A stretch of 64,000 nt of DNA from HGM05232 sp964646495 (lineage in GTDB: Bacteria; Bacteroidota; Bacteroidia; Bacteroidales; Muribaculaceae). Each line of letters begins with the position of its first letter. Position 1 is the first letter of the stretch. Positions 55,528 through 64,000 of this stretch are shown one piece after another. Location: positions 8,140 to 72,139 of the forward strand of contig CAZYEO010000001.1 in the NCBI GenBank assembly GCA_964646495.1, read 5' to 3'. A program made the position numbers and the translations under genes. The notes under the pieces were generated by a model. That model made no database searches, was not told the origin of the DNA, and worked only from the letters and a program-made list of their open reading frames with translations.

Positions 55528-56310
55528 ATGGATAAGGAACGGAAATTGATTTTAGTGAGCAACGACGATGGTATTTATTCAAAGGGATTGCTGAGTTTGA
55601 TAGAATATGTAAAAGATTTTGGAGATGTGATTGTCGTAGCGCCAAGTTCGGCACAATCAGGTAAGTCGTCAGCAATTACAGTAGAAGAACCTTTGCGAGC
55701 AGTGCGAATAGATGATTATATGGGAGCAACCAGATATAAGGTGAGTGGTACACCCGTAGATTGTGTGAAATTAGCAATGCATACGCTATCTCCACGTCGT
55801 CCTGACTTAGTCATTTCGGGTATCAATCATGGTGGAAATACCGGCATCAGTACCATATATTCCGGCACAATGGGGGCTGCATTTGAGGGTAGCATAGTAG
55901 GGATTCCGAGTATAGGGTTTTCATTACTCAATCATAGTAAAGATGCCGATTTCAGTGTGTGTGAATCAGTAGTAAAAACAGTGGTGGAAAGAGTGATTGC
56001 TAATGGGCTACCTGATGAAATTTGTCTTAATGTGAATATACCTAATCTCCCAATCGTGAATGGGCTTAAAGTGGTAGAGGCTGCAAAAAGTAGATGGACT
56101 GATGAATTTGACACACGTATAGACCCTCATGGAAAAACATATTATTGGCTCACGGGGCATTTCCATAACGAAGAACCTACTAATGAAGGTACAGATTTGT
56201 GGGTGCTTGCCAAGGGATATGTAAGCATTGTGCCATGTCGTGTCAATCAAACAGCAATTGACAAATTGGGCGTGATAACATCTATATTCGATCAAAAAAT
56301 AGATATCTAA
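55528..56310 (+). CDS. surE: 5'/3'-nucleotidase SurE
   Basis: This 260-residue metal-dependent phosphatase acts on nucleoside monophosphates. The metal-binding motif is SNDDG (D13, D14) near the N-terminus. The APSSAQSGKSSAIT loop, the conserved VSGTPVDCVKLA, and ISGINHGGNTGISTIYSGTMGAAFEG with the metal-ligand asparagine are all intact. The length is normal for Bacteroidota SurE. It probably has its own promoter and is followed by the gltX promoter region. Confidence 0.96.
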   Translation: MDKERKLILVSNDDGIYSKGLLSLIEYVKDFGDVIVVAPSSAQSGKSSAITVEEPLRAVRIDDYMGATRYKVSGTPVDCVKLAMHTLSPRRPDLVISGINHGGNTGISTIYSGTMGAAFEGSIVGIPSIGFSLLNHSKDADFSVCESVVKTVVERVIANGLPDEICLNVNIPNLPIVNGLKVVEAAKSRWTDEFDTRIDPHGKTYYWLTGHFHNEEPTNEGTDLWVLAKGYVSIVPCRVNQTAIDKLGVITSIFDQKIDI

Positions 56311-56373
56311 GTAGCTCGATAGCCTATAGATGGTGTTTTCGAGTATAATCTATAATTATTTGAAATCATTTTG

Positions 56374-56381
56374 TAACTTTG
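56374..56381 (+). promoter_or_regulatory. -7 element of the gltX operon
   Basis: TAACTTTG followed by CA is a standard -7 site. Transcription should begin near 56388, immediately before a 9-bp hairpin. Confidence 0.65.
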
Positions 56382-56389
56382 CAAGAATT

Positions 56390-56410
56390 TAGGCTCCATA
56401 TTGGAGCCTA
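56390..56410 (+). promoter_or_regulatory. 5'-terminal hairpin in the gltX leader
   Basis: TAGGCTCCA pairs perfectly with TGGAGCCTA around a 3-nt loop. No U run follows, so it is not a simple terminator. At the very 5' end of the mRNA it could stabilise the transcript or bind a regulator. Confidence 0.5.
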
Positions 56411-56431
56411 TAAGTCATAAAAGCATCTACA

Positions 56432-57961
56432 ATGAATAGTAATGTGAGGGTACGTTTCGCTCCATCTCCTACAGGAGCGCTTCATATCGGTGGTGTACGC
56501 ACCGCTTTATATAATTATCTTTTTGCCAGAAAGCATGGAGGTAAAATGATACTTCGTATCGAGGATACGGATTCGGCGCGTTTTGTGCCAGGAGCCGAAG
56601 ATTATATCAATGAGTCACTTGCATGGCTCGGCATCGGCATAGATGAGGGTGTGCGCGAAGGTGGTGAATATGGTCCGTATAAACAATCGGAACGTCGCGC
56701 TATATATAAGGAATATGTCGATACTTTGCTTTCTGAAGGGAAAGCATATATAGCATTTGACACCCCCGAAGAGCTTGATGCAAAGCGTGCGGAAATACCA
56801 AATTTCCAATATGATGCATCTACTCGCATGAGTATGCGCAACTCATTGACTATGAGTGCTGCCGATGTGGATGCGCTTGTAAACGCAGGTGAAAAATATG
56901 TGGTGCGATTCAAAATTGAGCCTGATAAAGATGTTACCGTTAATGATCTTATACGTGGCGCAGTGGTGATAAATTCATCTGTGTTAGACGATAAAGTATT
57001 ATATAAATCTGCCGACAATCTCCCTACATATCATCTTGCAAATATCGTCGATGATCACTTGATGCTTATCTCGCATGTAATCCGGGGTGAAGAATGGCTA
57101 CCATCAGCACCTTTGCATGTGCTACTTTATGAAGCATTCGGATGGACAGACACAATGCCACAATTTGTACACCTTCCATTGCTACTAAAACCTGACGGAA
57201 AAGGGAAATTAAGTAAGCGTGATGGCGACCGTCTGGGATTTCCTGTTTTTCCTCTTGAATGGCATGATCCGAAAACCGGTGAAATATCATCAGGATATAG
57301 AGAATCGGGATACTTGCCCGAAGCTGTGATTAATTTTCTTGCATTATTGGGATGGAATCCTGGTGATGACCGCGAAATAATACCGATGGATGAGCTTATT
57401 CAGCTTTTCTCCTTCGATCATTGCTCAAGAGGTGGTGCTCGTTTCGATTATGAAAAAGGGAAGTGGTTCAATCACAAATACCTACAAGAAGTTCCCGATG
57501 AAGAGCTTGCCAAAATGTACTTACCTGTCTTATCTTCACATGGTATAGGATGTAGCGATATTCATACTTTGGCAAAAATAGTAGGAATGGTTAAGGGTCG
57601 TATATCATTTATAAGCGATCTTTGGGATCAAACCTCATTCTTCTTTGTAGCACCGACTTCATTTAGCGAAAAAGATGTAAAAAAACGCTGGAAAGAGGAT
57701 ACCCCACGCATACTCACTGAGTTGATCGAGGTGCTTAAAGGGATTAAAGACTTTTCTTCTGCACCATCAGAGGAAATTGTGCTCGGTTGGATCACAGATC
57801 ATTCATATCACATGGGTAATGTGATGAATGCATTCCGTCTCACGGTGGTGGGCGAGTGCAAAGGTCCTCATATGTTCGACATTACAGAATTAATAGGCAA
57901 GGATGAGACCATTCGCCGTATTCAGAATGGTATTGATACAATAAAACCGATTAATGCGTAG
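56432..57961 (+). CDS. gltX: Glutamyl-tRNA synthetase
   Basis: This 509-residue class I synthetase charges tRNA-Glu. The HIGH signature is PTGALHIGGVRTALYN (residues 11-26). The KMSKS equivalent is KLSKRDGDR, and the QSERRAIYKEYVDTLL segment and the FDHCSRGGARFDYEKG stem-contact region are typical. The length matches Bacteroidota GltX. Its stop overlaps the start of the next gene by 8 nt, so gltX leads a short operon with a barrel-like protein and Kdo transferase. Confidence 0.97.
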   Translation: MNSNVRVRFAPSPTGALHIGGVRTALYNYLFARKHGGKMILRIEDTDSARFVPGAEDYINESLAWLGIGIDEGVREGGEYGPYKQSERRAIYKEYVDTLLSEGKAYIAFDTPEELDAKRAEIPNFQYDASTRMSMRNSLTMSAADVDALVNAGEKYVVRFKIEPDKDVTVNDLIRGAVVINSSVLDDKVLYKSADNLPTYHLANIVDDHLMLISHVIRGEEWLPSAPLHVLLYEAFGWTDTMPQFVHLPLLLKPDGKGKLSKRDGDRLGFPVFPLEWHDPKTGEISSGYRESGYLPEAVINFLALLGWNPGDDREIIPMDELIQLFSFDHCSRGGARFDYEKGKWFNHKYLQEVPDEELAKMYLPVLSSHGIGCSDIHTLAKIVGMVKGRISFISDLWDQTSFFFVAPTSFSEKDVKKRWKEDTPRILTELIEVLKGIKDFSSAPSEEIVLGWITDHSYHMGNVMNAFRLTVVGECKGPHMFDITELIGKDETIRRIQNGIDTIKPINA

Positions 57962-59036
57962 GTTCATTGTGACATTATTGGCAGGGGTTGCTACCACTAT
58001 GTGTATCGTAGCCCAGCAACTCACATGGAGCGTAGATTTCAACACATTCTTTGATAATAGGGAGGGGGATGATCTTTACACTCCAGCCGAAACTATATTC
58101 AAAACACGCCTTGCACCGGAAATAGGGATTGCATTTCTCGATGGCATGCATCGTATATCGGGGGGAGTTTCATGGATTCAACCTGTAGGTAACGAATGGA
58201 AGGATTATAAAATATGTCCTACTCTATATTATCGTTATCAATCTCCGACTTGGCGATTTACATTCGGTATGCTTCCGCGTACGCTTCTTATCGACCATCT
58301 TCCAAATGCTTTGTGGAGTGATAAAATCGCATATAATGAGCCCAATATACGTGGTGTACTCGTTCAATATGTGCGCAGGCAGGGATATGCCGAGTTCTTC
58401 CTTGATTGGCGAAGCCTACAAAGTGAAAATAGGCGAGAGGCTTTCAATGTGAATTTTAATGGAATGTGGAGCCCTCGAAACGGAATGTTGATGCTTGGGG
58501 GGCATGCAATGTTAAATCATTTTGCAAAGCAAAAAAATCCCCCTGAAGGGCAAGGTATTGTCGATAATATCATTATGAATCCACTCGTGGGTGTAAATCT
58601 CACCAAGCATACTCCACTCGATAGTTTTACTATAAAAGGTGGACTTTTGGCAGGGATATATCGCGATAGGGGAGGTGATGATAAATGGACTTCCAAATGC
58701 GGTGCGAATGTAGAGCTTGTGGCAGAATGGAAATTCCTCGGGCTGAAAAATACGCTATATGCCGGAAAATCATTGTTTCAGTTATATGGCAAATATGGTG
58801 AACCGCTCGATATGGGGGAACCATATTATCAGGCAAACTGGTATAATCGCACCAATGTGTATGCATATATATTTCGGAACCCATTTGTTAATCTTGAGGC
58901 ATCACTCAATTTTCATCTCACCAAGGATGCGTTTGGTTTTCAACAGCAATTATTGCTGCGAGTTTATATAGATAATTATTTGTGGAAATCTAAAGGGAAA
59001 AAAACTTCTTTGCAGAATCTCGACAATATATTTTAA
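57954..59036 (+). CDS. Putative outer-membrane beta-barrel protein of unknown function
   Basis: This 360-residue protein has a signal peptide ending CIVAQQ. The rest alternates hydrophobic and polar residues with many aromatics (TLYYRYQSPTWRFTFGMLPRTLL, YAYIFRNPFVNLEASLNFHLTK), as in transmembrane beta-strands. I do not recognise a named family. Its start overlaps the gltX stop by 8 nt, and the Kdo transferase gene follows after 24 nt. The operon context hints at envelope biogenesis but does not prove it. An alternative is a periplasmic beta-sandwich protein. Confidence 0.6.
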   Translation: MRRFIVTLLAGVATTMCIVAQQLTWSVDFNTFFDNREGDDLYTPAETIFKTRLAPEIGIAFLDGMHRISGGVSWIQPVGNEWKDYKICPTLYYRYQSPTWRFTFGMLPRTLLIDHLPNALWSDKIAYNEPNIRGVLVQYVRRQGYAEFFLDWRSLQSENRREAFNVNFNGMWSPRNGMLMLGGHAMLNHFAKQKNPPEGQGIVDNIIMNPLVGVNLTKHTPLDSFTIKGGLLAGIYRDRGGDDKWTSKCGANVELVAEWKFLGLKNTLYAGKSLFQLYGKYGEPLDMGEPYYQANWYNRTNVYAYIFRNPFVNLEASLNFHLTKDAFGFQQQLLLRVYIDNYLWKSKGKKTSLQNLDNIF

Positions 59037-59060
59037 TCAGGTACAAAGCTATTCAATTTT

Positions 59061-60287
59061 ATGAATCCGTTATATAATATAGCAATATCAACCTATCGTG
59101 CTGCTGCAAAGATAGTATCCAAACGTAATGATAAAGCTCGCAAAATGATTGTGGGGCAAGCATCAACATTTGAATATCTCAATCATAACATAGATAAAGA
59201 TGCAGAATATATATGGATTCACGCTTCATCGCTTGGGGAATTTGAACAAGGTCGTCCGCTAATTGAGATGATAAAAAAGAATCAACCCGGTCAGAAAATT
59301 CTACTCACCTTCTTTTCCCCATCGGGATATGAAGTGCGCAAAGATTACGACCAAGTCGATGCTGTGTGCTATTTGCCATTTGATATGCCTCGCAATGTAC
59401 ATCGTTTTCTGGATATTGTAAAACCTAAAATGGCAATATTCATCAAATATGAATTTTGGGGAAATTACTTGCAAGAACTGCGTCGTAGGAATATCCCTAC
59501 CTATCTTATATCGGCTATTTTCCGTCCCACTCAATCATTCTTCAAATTTTATGGAGGAATGTTTCGGAATATGCTGAAATGTTACACTACGATTTTTGTG
59601 CAGGATGAATCATCAAAAGACTTGTTGGCAAGTATCGGAACTACACAAGTAGAGGTGATGGGGGATACTCGATTTGACAGAGTGACGGATATTCTTGCCG
59701 GATGTCGTCCTTTCCCTATTGTTGAGGCTTTTGCCAAAGGTCATTTCACATTGATAGTAGGCAGCTCATGGTTGCCCGATGAAGAGGTGTATATGCAATT
59801 TGTAAATGAACATCCAGATGTTAAGCTTATAATTGCTCCGCATGAATTATCGGATGAGGCAATTGAGAGTGTATCGCGTCAAATAAAAGGTAAGGTATCA
59901 CTATATACACACTCTACAGTTGAGAATGTGACCGATGCAGATTGCCTTATAATAGATTGCTATGGTATCCTTGCATCTTGTTATCGCTATGGGTCGGTAG
60001 CTTATGTCGGTGGTGGATTTGGAGTTGGGATTCATAATATAAATGAAGCCGCAGTATATGGGATACCTGTGGTATTCGGACCTAATTATCATAAATTCAA
60101 GGAAGCTCATGATTTGATTTCGCTCAGCGGAGCTTTCAGTGTGGAATCTAAAGAGCAATTCAATGATTTAATGATAAAATTCATTGAAGACAAAGATTAC
60201 TTGTTCACTCATGGCAAAATTGCCGGAGATTATATTCAAGAAAATCTTGGAGCCACTCAACGTATATATGATAATATCTTCAAATAG
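59061..60287 (+). CDS. waaA: 3-deoxy-D-manno-octulosonic acid (Kdo) transferase
   Basis: This 408-residue GT30 enzyme at the inner membrane adds Kdo to the lipid A precursor. Features are an N-terminal amphipathic or anchor segment, IWIHASSLGEFEQGRPLIE with the catalytic glutamate near residue 60, LLTFFSPSGYEVRKDY, and IKYEFWGNYLQEL. The C-terminal donor domain contains SSWLPDEE, APHEL and YVGGGFGVGIHNINEAAVYGIPVVFGPNY. The length is normal. It ends the gltX operon, and a terminator follows at 60332-60360. Confidence 0.96.
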   Translation: MNPLYNIAISTYRAAAKIVSKRNDKARKMIVGQASTFEYLNHNIDKDAEYIWIHASSLGEFEQGRPLIEMIKKNQPGQKILLTFFSPSGYEVRKDYDQVDAVCYLPFDMPRNVHRFLDIVKPKMAIFIKYEFWGNYLQELRRRNIPTYLISAIFRPTQSFFKFYGGMFRNMLKCYTTIFVQDESSKDLLASIGTTQVEVMGDTRFDRVTDILAGCRPFPIVEAFAKGHFTLIVGSSWLPDEEVYMQFVNEHPDVKLIIAPHELSDEAIESVSRQIKGKVSLYTHSTVENVTDADCLIIDCYGILASCYRYGSVAYVGGGFGVGIHNINEAAVYGIPVVFGPNYHKFKEAHDLISLSGAFSVESKEQFNDLMIKFIEDKDYLFTHGKIAGDYIQENLGATQRIYDNIFK

Positions 60288-60331
60288 ATATAACACCTAT
60301 CAAGTAAAAACAGGTCGTTTTGAAAACAGAA

Positions 60332-60360
60332 TCGGGATTTAGCACTATACTAAATCCCGA
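60332..60360. terminator. Bidirectional terminator
   Basis: TCGGGATTTA (60332-60341) pairs perfectly with TAAATCCCGA (60351-60360) between the convergent waaA and T9SS-protein genes. Confidence 0.75.
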
Positions 60361-60406
60361 CTCTACTAAATATTTATATTTAACTTTGTATACATCTCCG
60401 AGCTAT

Positions 60407-62941
60407 CTATTTTTGTATCTTAAAAGTCTTGATGTTCCCATCAGGAGATTGGATATTGACAATATAAATGCCACGTCCTATTAAATCGGCTTCCATTAAG
60501 GTTGATTGCATTTCAAATTGTTTTAGGAGTACCCCTTGCATATTATAAATTGTAACGAAAGATGATGGTTGTGCTGTAACTACAATATTATCGCCATTTA
60601 TATATGCTTTTGTATTTATTTCGTTATTATTGCTATTCTCTTCCGCGCCACTTTGACCGGAATTATCATTACCAATTGAGTTTATATCCGGATTTGTGCC
60701 TTTTTCAATATTCGTCACTCTCCAGCCTATGTAGAATGGATTTTCATTTTGAATCATCAAAGGGAAATCTTTATTTTCACCAATCATGTGATTATTTAAT
60801 GAACTTATAACGGCATTATATGGTGGATACATCCCATTGTCATATTTAAGACCAACCATTTCACATGTATAACTTTTGATGTATTGAGTATCATCTTTAT
60901 CCCTCCATGCATTTTTATTACCCGGTGCAAAAGTCATGGCACAAGTGTTGGTTATTTTAGTAGTCGTATTATCTGTCCACTTAGTAGAAAATTTTTGGTC
61001 AAGTTTATAGAATGGGAGTAGAAGTTTAGCCGATTCTTTTAAAGTATGCGATGTAGAGCTTTTAGTTTCGTCAGCAATCTTAACTTCAATTTTTTGAGTA
61101 ACGTAGGGGGTGACGGTTATTGCCGAGGTATAATTTGAAACAAGATTTCCGGGTTCTCCCATAAATCGCTGTCCTACCCAACTGTCAAGATATTCAGGCC
61201 CATCGATTGAAAACGGAGCATTGCTAAGGTTAAAATGCTTTACTGCATATCCAAGTCCGGTCATTCTAGTTACAGGAGGCAGAGATGTATTATACTCAAC
61301 AGTGTTATCCGGAGAGCATATTGTTCCACTATAAGTAGTAATAGTAGGGAGCGAATATAATGCTGTACCTACAAACATATCCTTTGAATTTGCTTTAAGG
61401 GATAATGTATATGTTTCGGTAATTGTTTTGGATGTTCCAGCCATATTTGAAAGTGCGTATCCAGCCATAACCTCGTATTCTGTTTTAATCACAGGAAATT
61501 TAGCCGCACTACCAATCATAATTTCAAAATCTATTGACCTTGATGTCGAAAATGTTTTTTCTTCTGCTTTTGAAAATGAAAATTCAGTATAACTTCCTCC
61601 CGATTCTTTCCAATATTTAGGATTAACGGCGCATGGTGGAGGCCCTTCAAAAATACCTATAAGTTTCACTAAATCTCGACAAGCAGGATCATTGATAGTC
61701 GATTTATAATCCTCTTTTTTTGTCCTAATAGAGTTTGCACCGATAGAAGCCCAATGCATGCGATTATTATACCAATTATAATGAGACCTAATCAAGATTA
61801 TATTTTGCTTGTATAGATCATAATTATAGTTGCTGTTTGCTGTTTTCGGTTTATATCTCAATAAAGAGCAACTTGCCAAACTCCCATAAGGTAAATCGGT
61901 GTATCTTACCTCTCTAATTGGTATTGAAGGTGGAAAATAGGGATAATAAGAATTTACAGGTATTTCATAATTAAAAACTTCACCCACTACTTGTCGGTCG
62001 GGACATGAGAAAAATACTTGCATAGGAGGAGCTTCAACATTGTTATCTGTAATTCCTTCTATTGAACCCTGCATCATGGTAAGCCCATTAATCTCTGAAA
62101 TTTTCATATTAATAGGACATTCCGATGTCCCCCATCTTGCATTTTCTAAGGTGTTTTCTTCGCTATACTCAAAATCAAATGTACTTTCAGGATTGTCGAG
62201 GTCGGGAGAAAAATAAACTATACTGCGAGTGGCGTTTTCCGAGGGTATTATTCGTGTGTAGATGATACGACGCATCGCCCCCACATTGCATGTTTGCATG
62301 CATGCATAATCGCTTGCATCTTTTGGAAGAAAGGAATATCTAAAATCTCTGATGCCTCCGATTCTATCAAATGTGGTATAAAATAAATTCTCTCCAATGC
62401 CTTCCAATAAAATATATATGTAATCCTGATATACTACAGCCGACATGAATCTGCTTTTGAATTTTGCAGCTTGCTGGCTTCTGTTGCCAAATTCCGAAAA
62501 GTCTTTACTCCTGATCCGATTCCACCCTTTAACTGAATTATATTCGTATATATCCAATGTTCCGTATGTGTTTTGTTGAGAGAAAACAACGGCATGAATC
62601 ACACCTTTATATCTTATCAACTGTGCTTTATCCACAAACAATGTACGTCCTAAATATTGATTTCTGTTTTTATTGGGTATCGGTTCTACTGTGCCGTTTT
62701 TTATCAAGTATCTGCTTGAAAATACTTCATTTGCACTATTTCCATACATTTTTTTCTGTAGAACGAGCATAGTGTCATTATTTAATGCTATTGCTGATAA
62801 TACTTCACATTTATCATCGTAACGCTCCACGCTGCCCGATTGATACCCCGGAGAGGTATCTCTCATAGCTGTTGCCCCATTTATTTTTATGAAGCATGGC
62901 AATATCAATATTATTGAGATAATAAAATTTTTCATATTCAT
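60407..62941 (-). CDS. Large secreted protein with T9SS C-terminal domain, unknown function
   Basis: This 844-residue exported protein has an N-terminal signal (KNFIISIILILPCFIKINGATA). The N-terminal half shows propeller-like repeats (MLVLQKKMYGNSANEVFSSRYLIKNG, YIYILLEGIGENLFYTTFDRIGGIRD). The second half is rich in Thr and Ser beta-strands, with a stretch (VTPYVTQKIEVKIADETKSSTSHTL) that recalls pore-forming-toxin-like folds, though too weakly to assign. A linker leads to a T9SS-type domain (FVTIYNMQGVLLKQFEM...IGRGIYIVNIQSPDGNIKTFKIQK). I do not recognise the family. The barrel gene ends 5 nt upstream, so the two are one operon. Confidence 0.65.
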   Translation of the reverse strand: MNMKNFIISIILILPCFIKINGATAMRDTSPGYQSGSVERYDDKCEVLSAIALNNDTMLVLQKKMYGNSANEVFSSRYLIKNGTVEPIPNKNRNQYLGRTLFVDKAQLIRYKGVIHAVVFSQQNTYGTLDIYEYNSVKGWNRIRSKDFSEFGNRSQQAAKFKSRFMSAVVYQDYIYILLEGIGENLFYTTFDRIGGIRDFRYSFLPKDASDYACMQTCNVGAMRRIIYTRIIPSENATRSIVYFSPDLDNPESTFDFEYSEENTLENARWGTSECPINMKISEINGLTMMQGSIEGITDNNVEAPPMQVFFSCPDRQVVGEVFNYEIPVNSYYPYFPPSIPIREVRYTDLPYGSLASCSLLRYKPKTANSNYNYDLYKQNIILIRSHYNWYNNRMHWASIGANSIRTKKEDYKSTINDPACRDLVKLIGIFEGPPPCAVNPKYWKESGGSYTEFSFSKAEEKTFSTSRSIDFEIMIGSAAKFPVIKTEYEVMAGYALSNMAGTSKTITETYTLSLKANSKDMFVGTALYSLPTITTYSGTICSPDNTVEYNTSLPPVTRMTGLGYAVKHFNLSNAPFSIDGPEYLDSWVGQRFMGEPGNLVSNYTSAITVTPYVTQKIEVKIADETKSSTSHTLKESAKLLLPFYKLDQKFSTKWTDNTTTKITNTCAMTFAPGNKNAWRDKDDTQYIKSYTCEMVGLKYDNGMYPPYNAVISSLNNHMIGENKDFPLMIQNENPFYIGWRVTNIEKGTNPDINSIGNDNSGQSGAEENSNNNEINTKAYINGDNIVVTAQPSSFVTIYNMQGVLLKQFEMQSTLMEADLIGRGIYIVNIQSPDGNIKTFKIQK

Positions 62942-62946
62942 GTTTA

Positions 62947-63801
62947 TTAAAGATTATAACTTATACCCCCTTGTATTTTCCAGCTATCGCTCACTATTGC
63001 TGTGACGTTTAGCGATAATTTTGGAATTATTTGATATGATATACCGGCTATTCCTTCTATGTAATTCATCGGTTTGCTTTCCTGCTTTTCGTTGTTTGTA
63101 GCTACTTCTCCCACATATACGGTGTCATATTTAAAAACACTCGTATATCTGAAATCTCGATATTGTGCTCCCAGATATGGAACGAATTTCCCGATGCGAT
63201 ACCCTCCGATAAGCGGAATATTCCAACTTATCATAGATTTAGAAAGACGCATATTTTGTAAATCCTTATCAACATCCTCTCCAAAATGAAGTTTGGAAGT
63301 GCTTGCTATCGTCTGGCTGAATTGTGGAGAAATCATTAAAAACCAATTTTGATTAATATCCCATTGATATTTTAAACCAACAGAATAGCGAAATGAGAAT
63401 TTATCGAATGGTACGCTTAAATCAATATCGTTTTCTTTAGAATAAGCATATTCCGATAGCTTTACCGCTCCTGCTCCTGCATATACGCTTAGCCCCTTAA
63501 TTATGCGATATTCCACTCCTGCAAATAGATATCCACTTCTTTGATAACTCTTCATAATTGAGTTTACATAATCAATTTTATCCTTGTCGAGAAGTTCTAT
63601 TTCTGACACTATTTCTCCATTTATTTCACTTGATAGGGTTGCGGTTTGCAATTCTATTCGATTCTTTTCATATCCACCATTAAGACTGAAACTCCAACGG
63701 GATTCCGGGTTGTTGGAGCTTAGCGGTTGAAATTGTTGTGCAGTTGCAATTGCAGGCAACAATATAAGCGCCATAATAAAAGTTTTTGTTTTGTTCACCA
63801 T
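62947..63801 (-). CDS. Outer-membrane beta-barrel protein (porin-like)
   Basis: This 284-residue protein has a signal peptide ending AIATAQQ. It is predicted to be an 8-12 strand barrel similar to OmpA-like or OprF-like 'outer membrane beta-barrel' proteins of Bacteroidota. Strands end in alternating aromatics (WSFSLNGGYEKNRIEL, GYLFAGVEYRIIKGLSVYAGAGAVKL, IPLIGGYRIGKFVPYLGAQY), and the C-terminus WKIQGGISYNL fits a barrel closure. It is the first gene of an operon with the 844-residue T9SS protein and may help display or partner it. That link is inferred from position only. Confidence 0.75.
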   Translation of the reverse strand: MVNKTKTFIMALILLPAIATAQQFQPLSSNNPESRWSFSLNGGYEKNRIELQTATLSSEINGEIVSEIELLDKDKIDYVNSIMKSYQRSGYLFAGVEYRIIKGLSVYAGAGAVKLSEYAYSKENDIDLSVPFDKFSFRYSVGLKYQWDINQNWFLMISPQFSQTIASTSKLHFGEDVDKDLQNMRLSKSMISWNIPLIGGYRIGKFVPYLGAQYRDFRYTSVFKYDTVYVGEVATNNEKQESKPMNYIEGIAGISYQIIPKLSLNVTAIVSDSWKIQGGISYNL

Positions 63802-63837
63802 GTATTTTTAATTATTAGTTTTTATGTTTTACTTATA

Positions 63838-63845
63838 CAAAAGTA
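63838..63845 (-). promoter_or_regulatory. -7 element of the barrel/T9SS operon
   Basis: TACTTTTG on the minus strand matches TAnnTTTG, 37 nt before the ATG at 63801. The last 150 bases of the window beyond it are AT-rich with nothing recognisable. Confidence 0.6.
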
Positions 63846-64000
63846 GATTCATACAATGATATTAATTATCCAAATTTGCAAGATATGGTTCCAAATTCGC
63901 AATAATAAGAGATTTGGAAGTACCATAATTACAATAATAGGGTGTTATAATTACAATTTATAAGAGTAATAACATTAATTGTGATAAATAATAAATTAGA

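Noticed and set aside
1..64000. CRISPR arrays, insertion sequences, rRNA genes and phage modules
   Set aside because: No regularly spaced repeats, transposase or integrase motifs, rRNA segments or phage structural genes were seen on either strand. The only repeats of note are the 43-bp and 100-bp pairs.

Overview
The window is a chromosomal segment of an AT-rich member of the Bacteroidota, most likely order Bacteroidales. Three things support this: promoters of the TTTG-N19-TAnnTTTG type with almost no Shine-Dalgarno sequences; a SusC/SusD polysaccharide utilization locus (PUL); and many secreted proteins that end in type IX secretion (T9SS)-like C-terminal domains. Family-level placement cannot be made from the sequence alone.

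Layout. 0-7.6 kb holds a secreted PCMD-like protein, topA, and a three-gene run (YfhO-type membrane protein, methyltransferase-like protein, ElaA-type acetyltransferase), followed by a decayed lipocalin gene. 8-14.7 kb (minus strand) holds mannose-1-phosphate guanylyltransferase, PpiD, metK behind a SAM-II riboswitch, and a cation/proton antiporter. 15-18 kb holds rplU-rpmA, ychF and a family 2 glycosyltransferase. 18.2-23.6 kb holds a frameshifted T9SS cargo gene, a TonB-dependent receptor and an AI-2E family permease.

23.6-47.2 kb is a complete beta-1,3-glucan (laminarin, curdlan or fungal-wall-like) PUL. It has a divergent sensor-regulator with a LuxR-like HTH, SusC, SusD, a putative glycan-binding protein, two GH16 enzymes, GH3, GH128, a multi-CBM32 protein with a frameshifted signal peptide, and a 1982-residue GH81 with three CBM32-like modules. 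The whole PUL lies between two identical 43-bp direct repeats. Outside them are the permease promoter on one side and the asnA promoter on the other, as if the PUL had been inserted into an ancestral divergent intergenic region.

47.3-52.1 kb holds asnA and tRNA-Asp(GTC). The last 12 nt of the tRNA plus its terminator (100 bp in all) are repeated perfectly 3298 bp downstream. The repeats bracket a small integrase-less element that carries two membrane or secreted DUF proteins and a PIN-like nuclease. 52.3-60.3 kb returns to housekeeping genes: ald, a SulP transporter, surE, gltX, a barrel-like protein and Kdo transferase. 60.4-63.8 kb is a two-gene operon for an outer-membrane barrel and a large T9SS-tagged protein of unknown function.

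The parts most worth a second look are the tRNA-Asp mini-island, the repeat-flanked PUL, and the metK leader, in which SAM-II aptamer, anti-sequester and start-codon sequester helices can all be read from the sequence.
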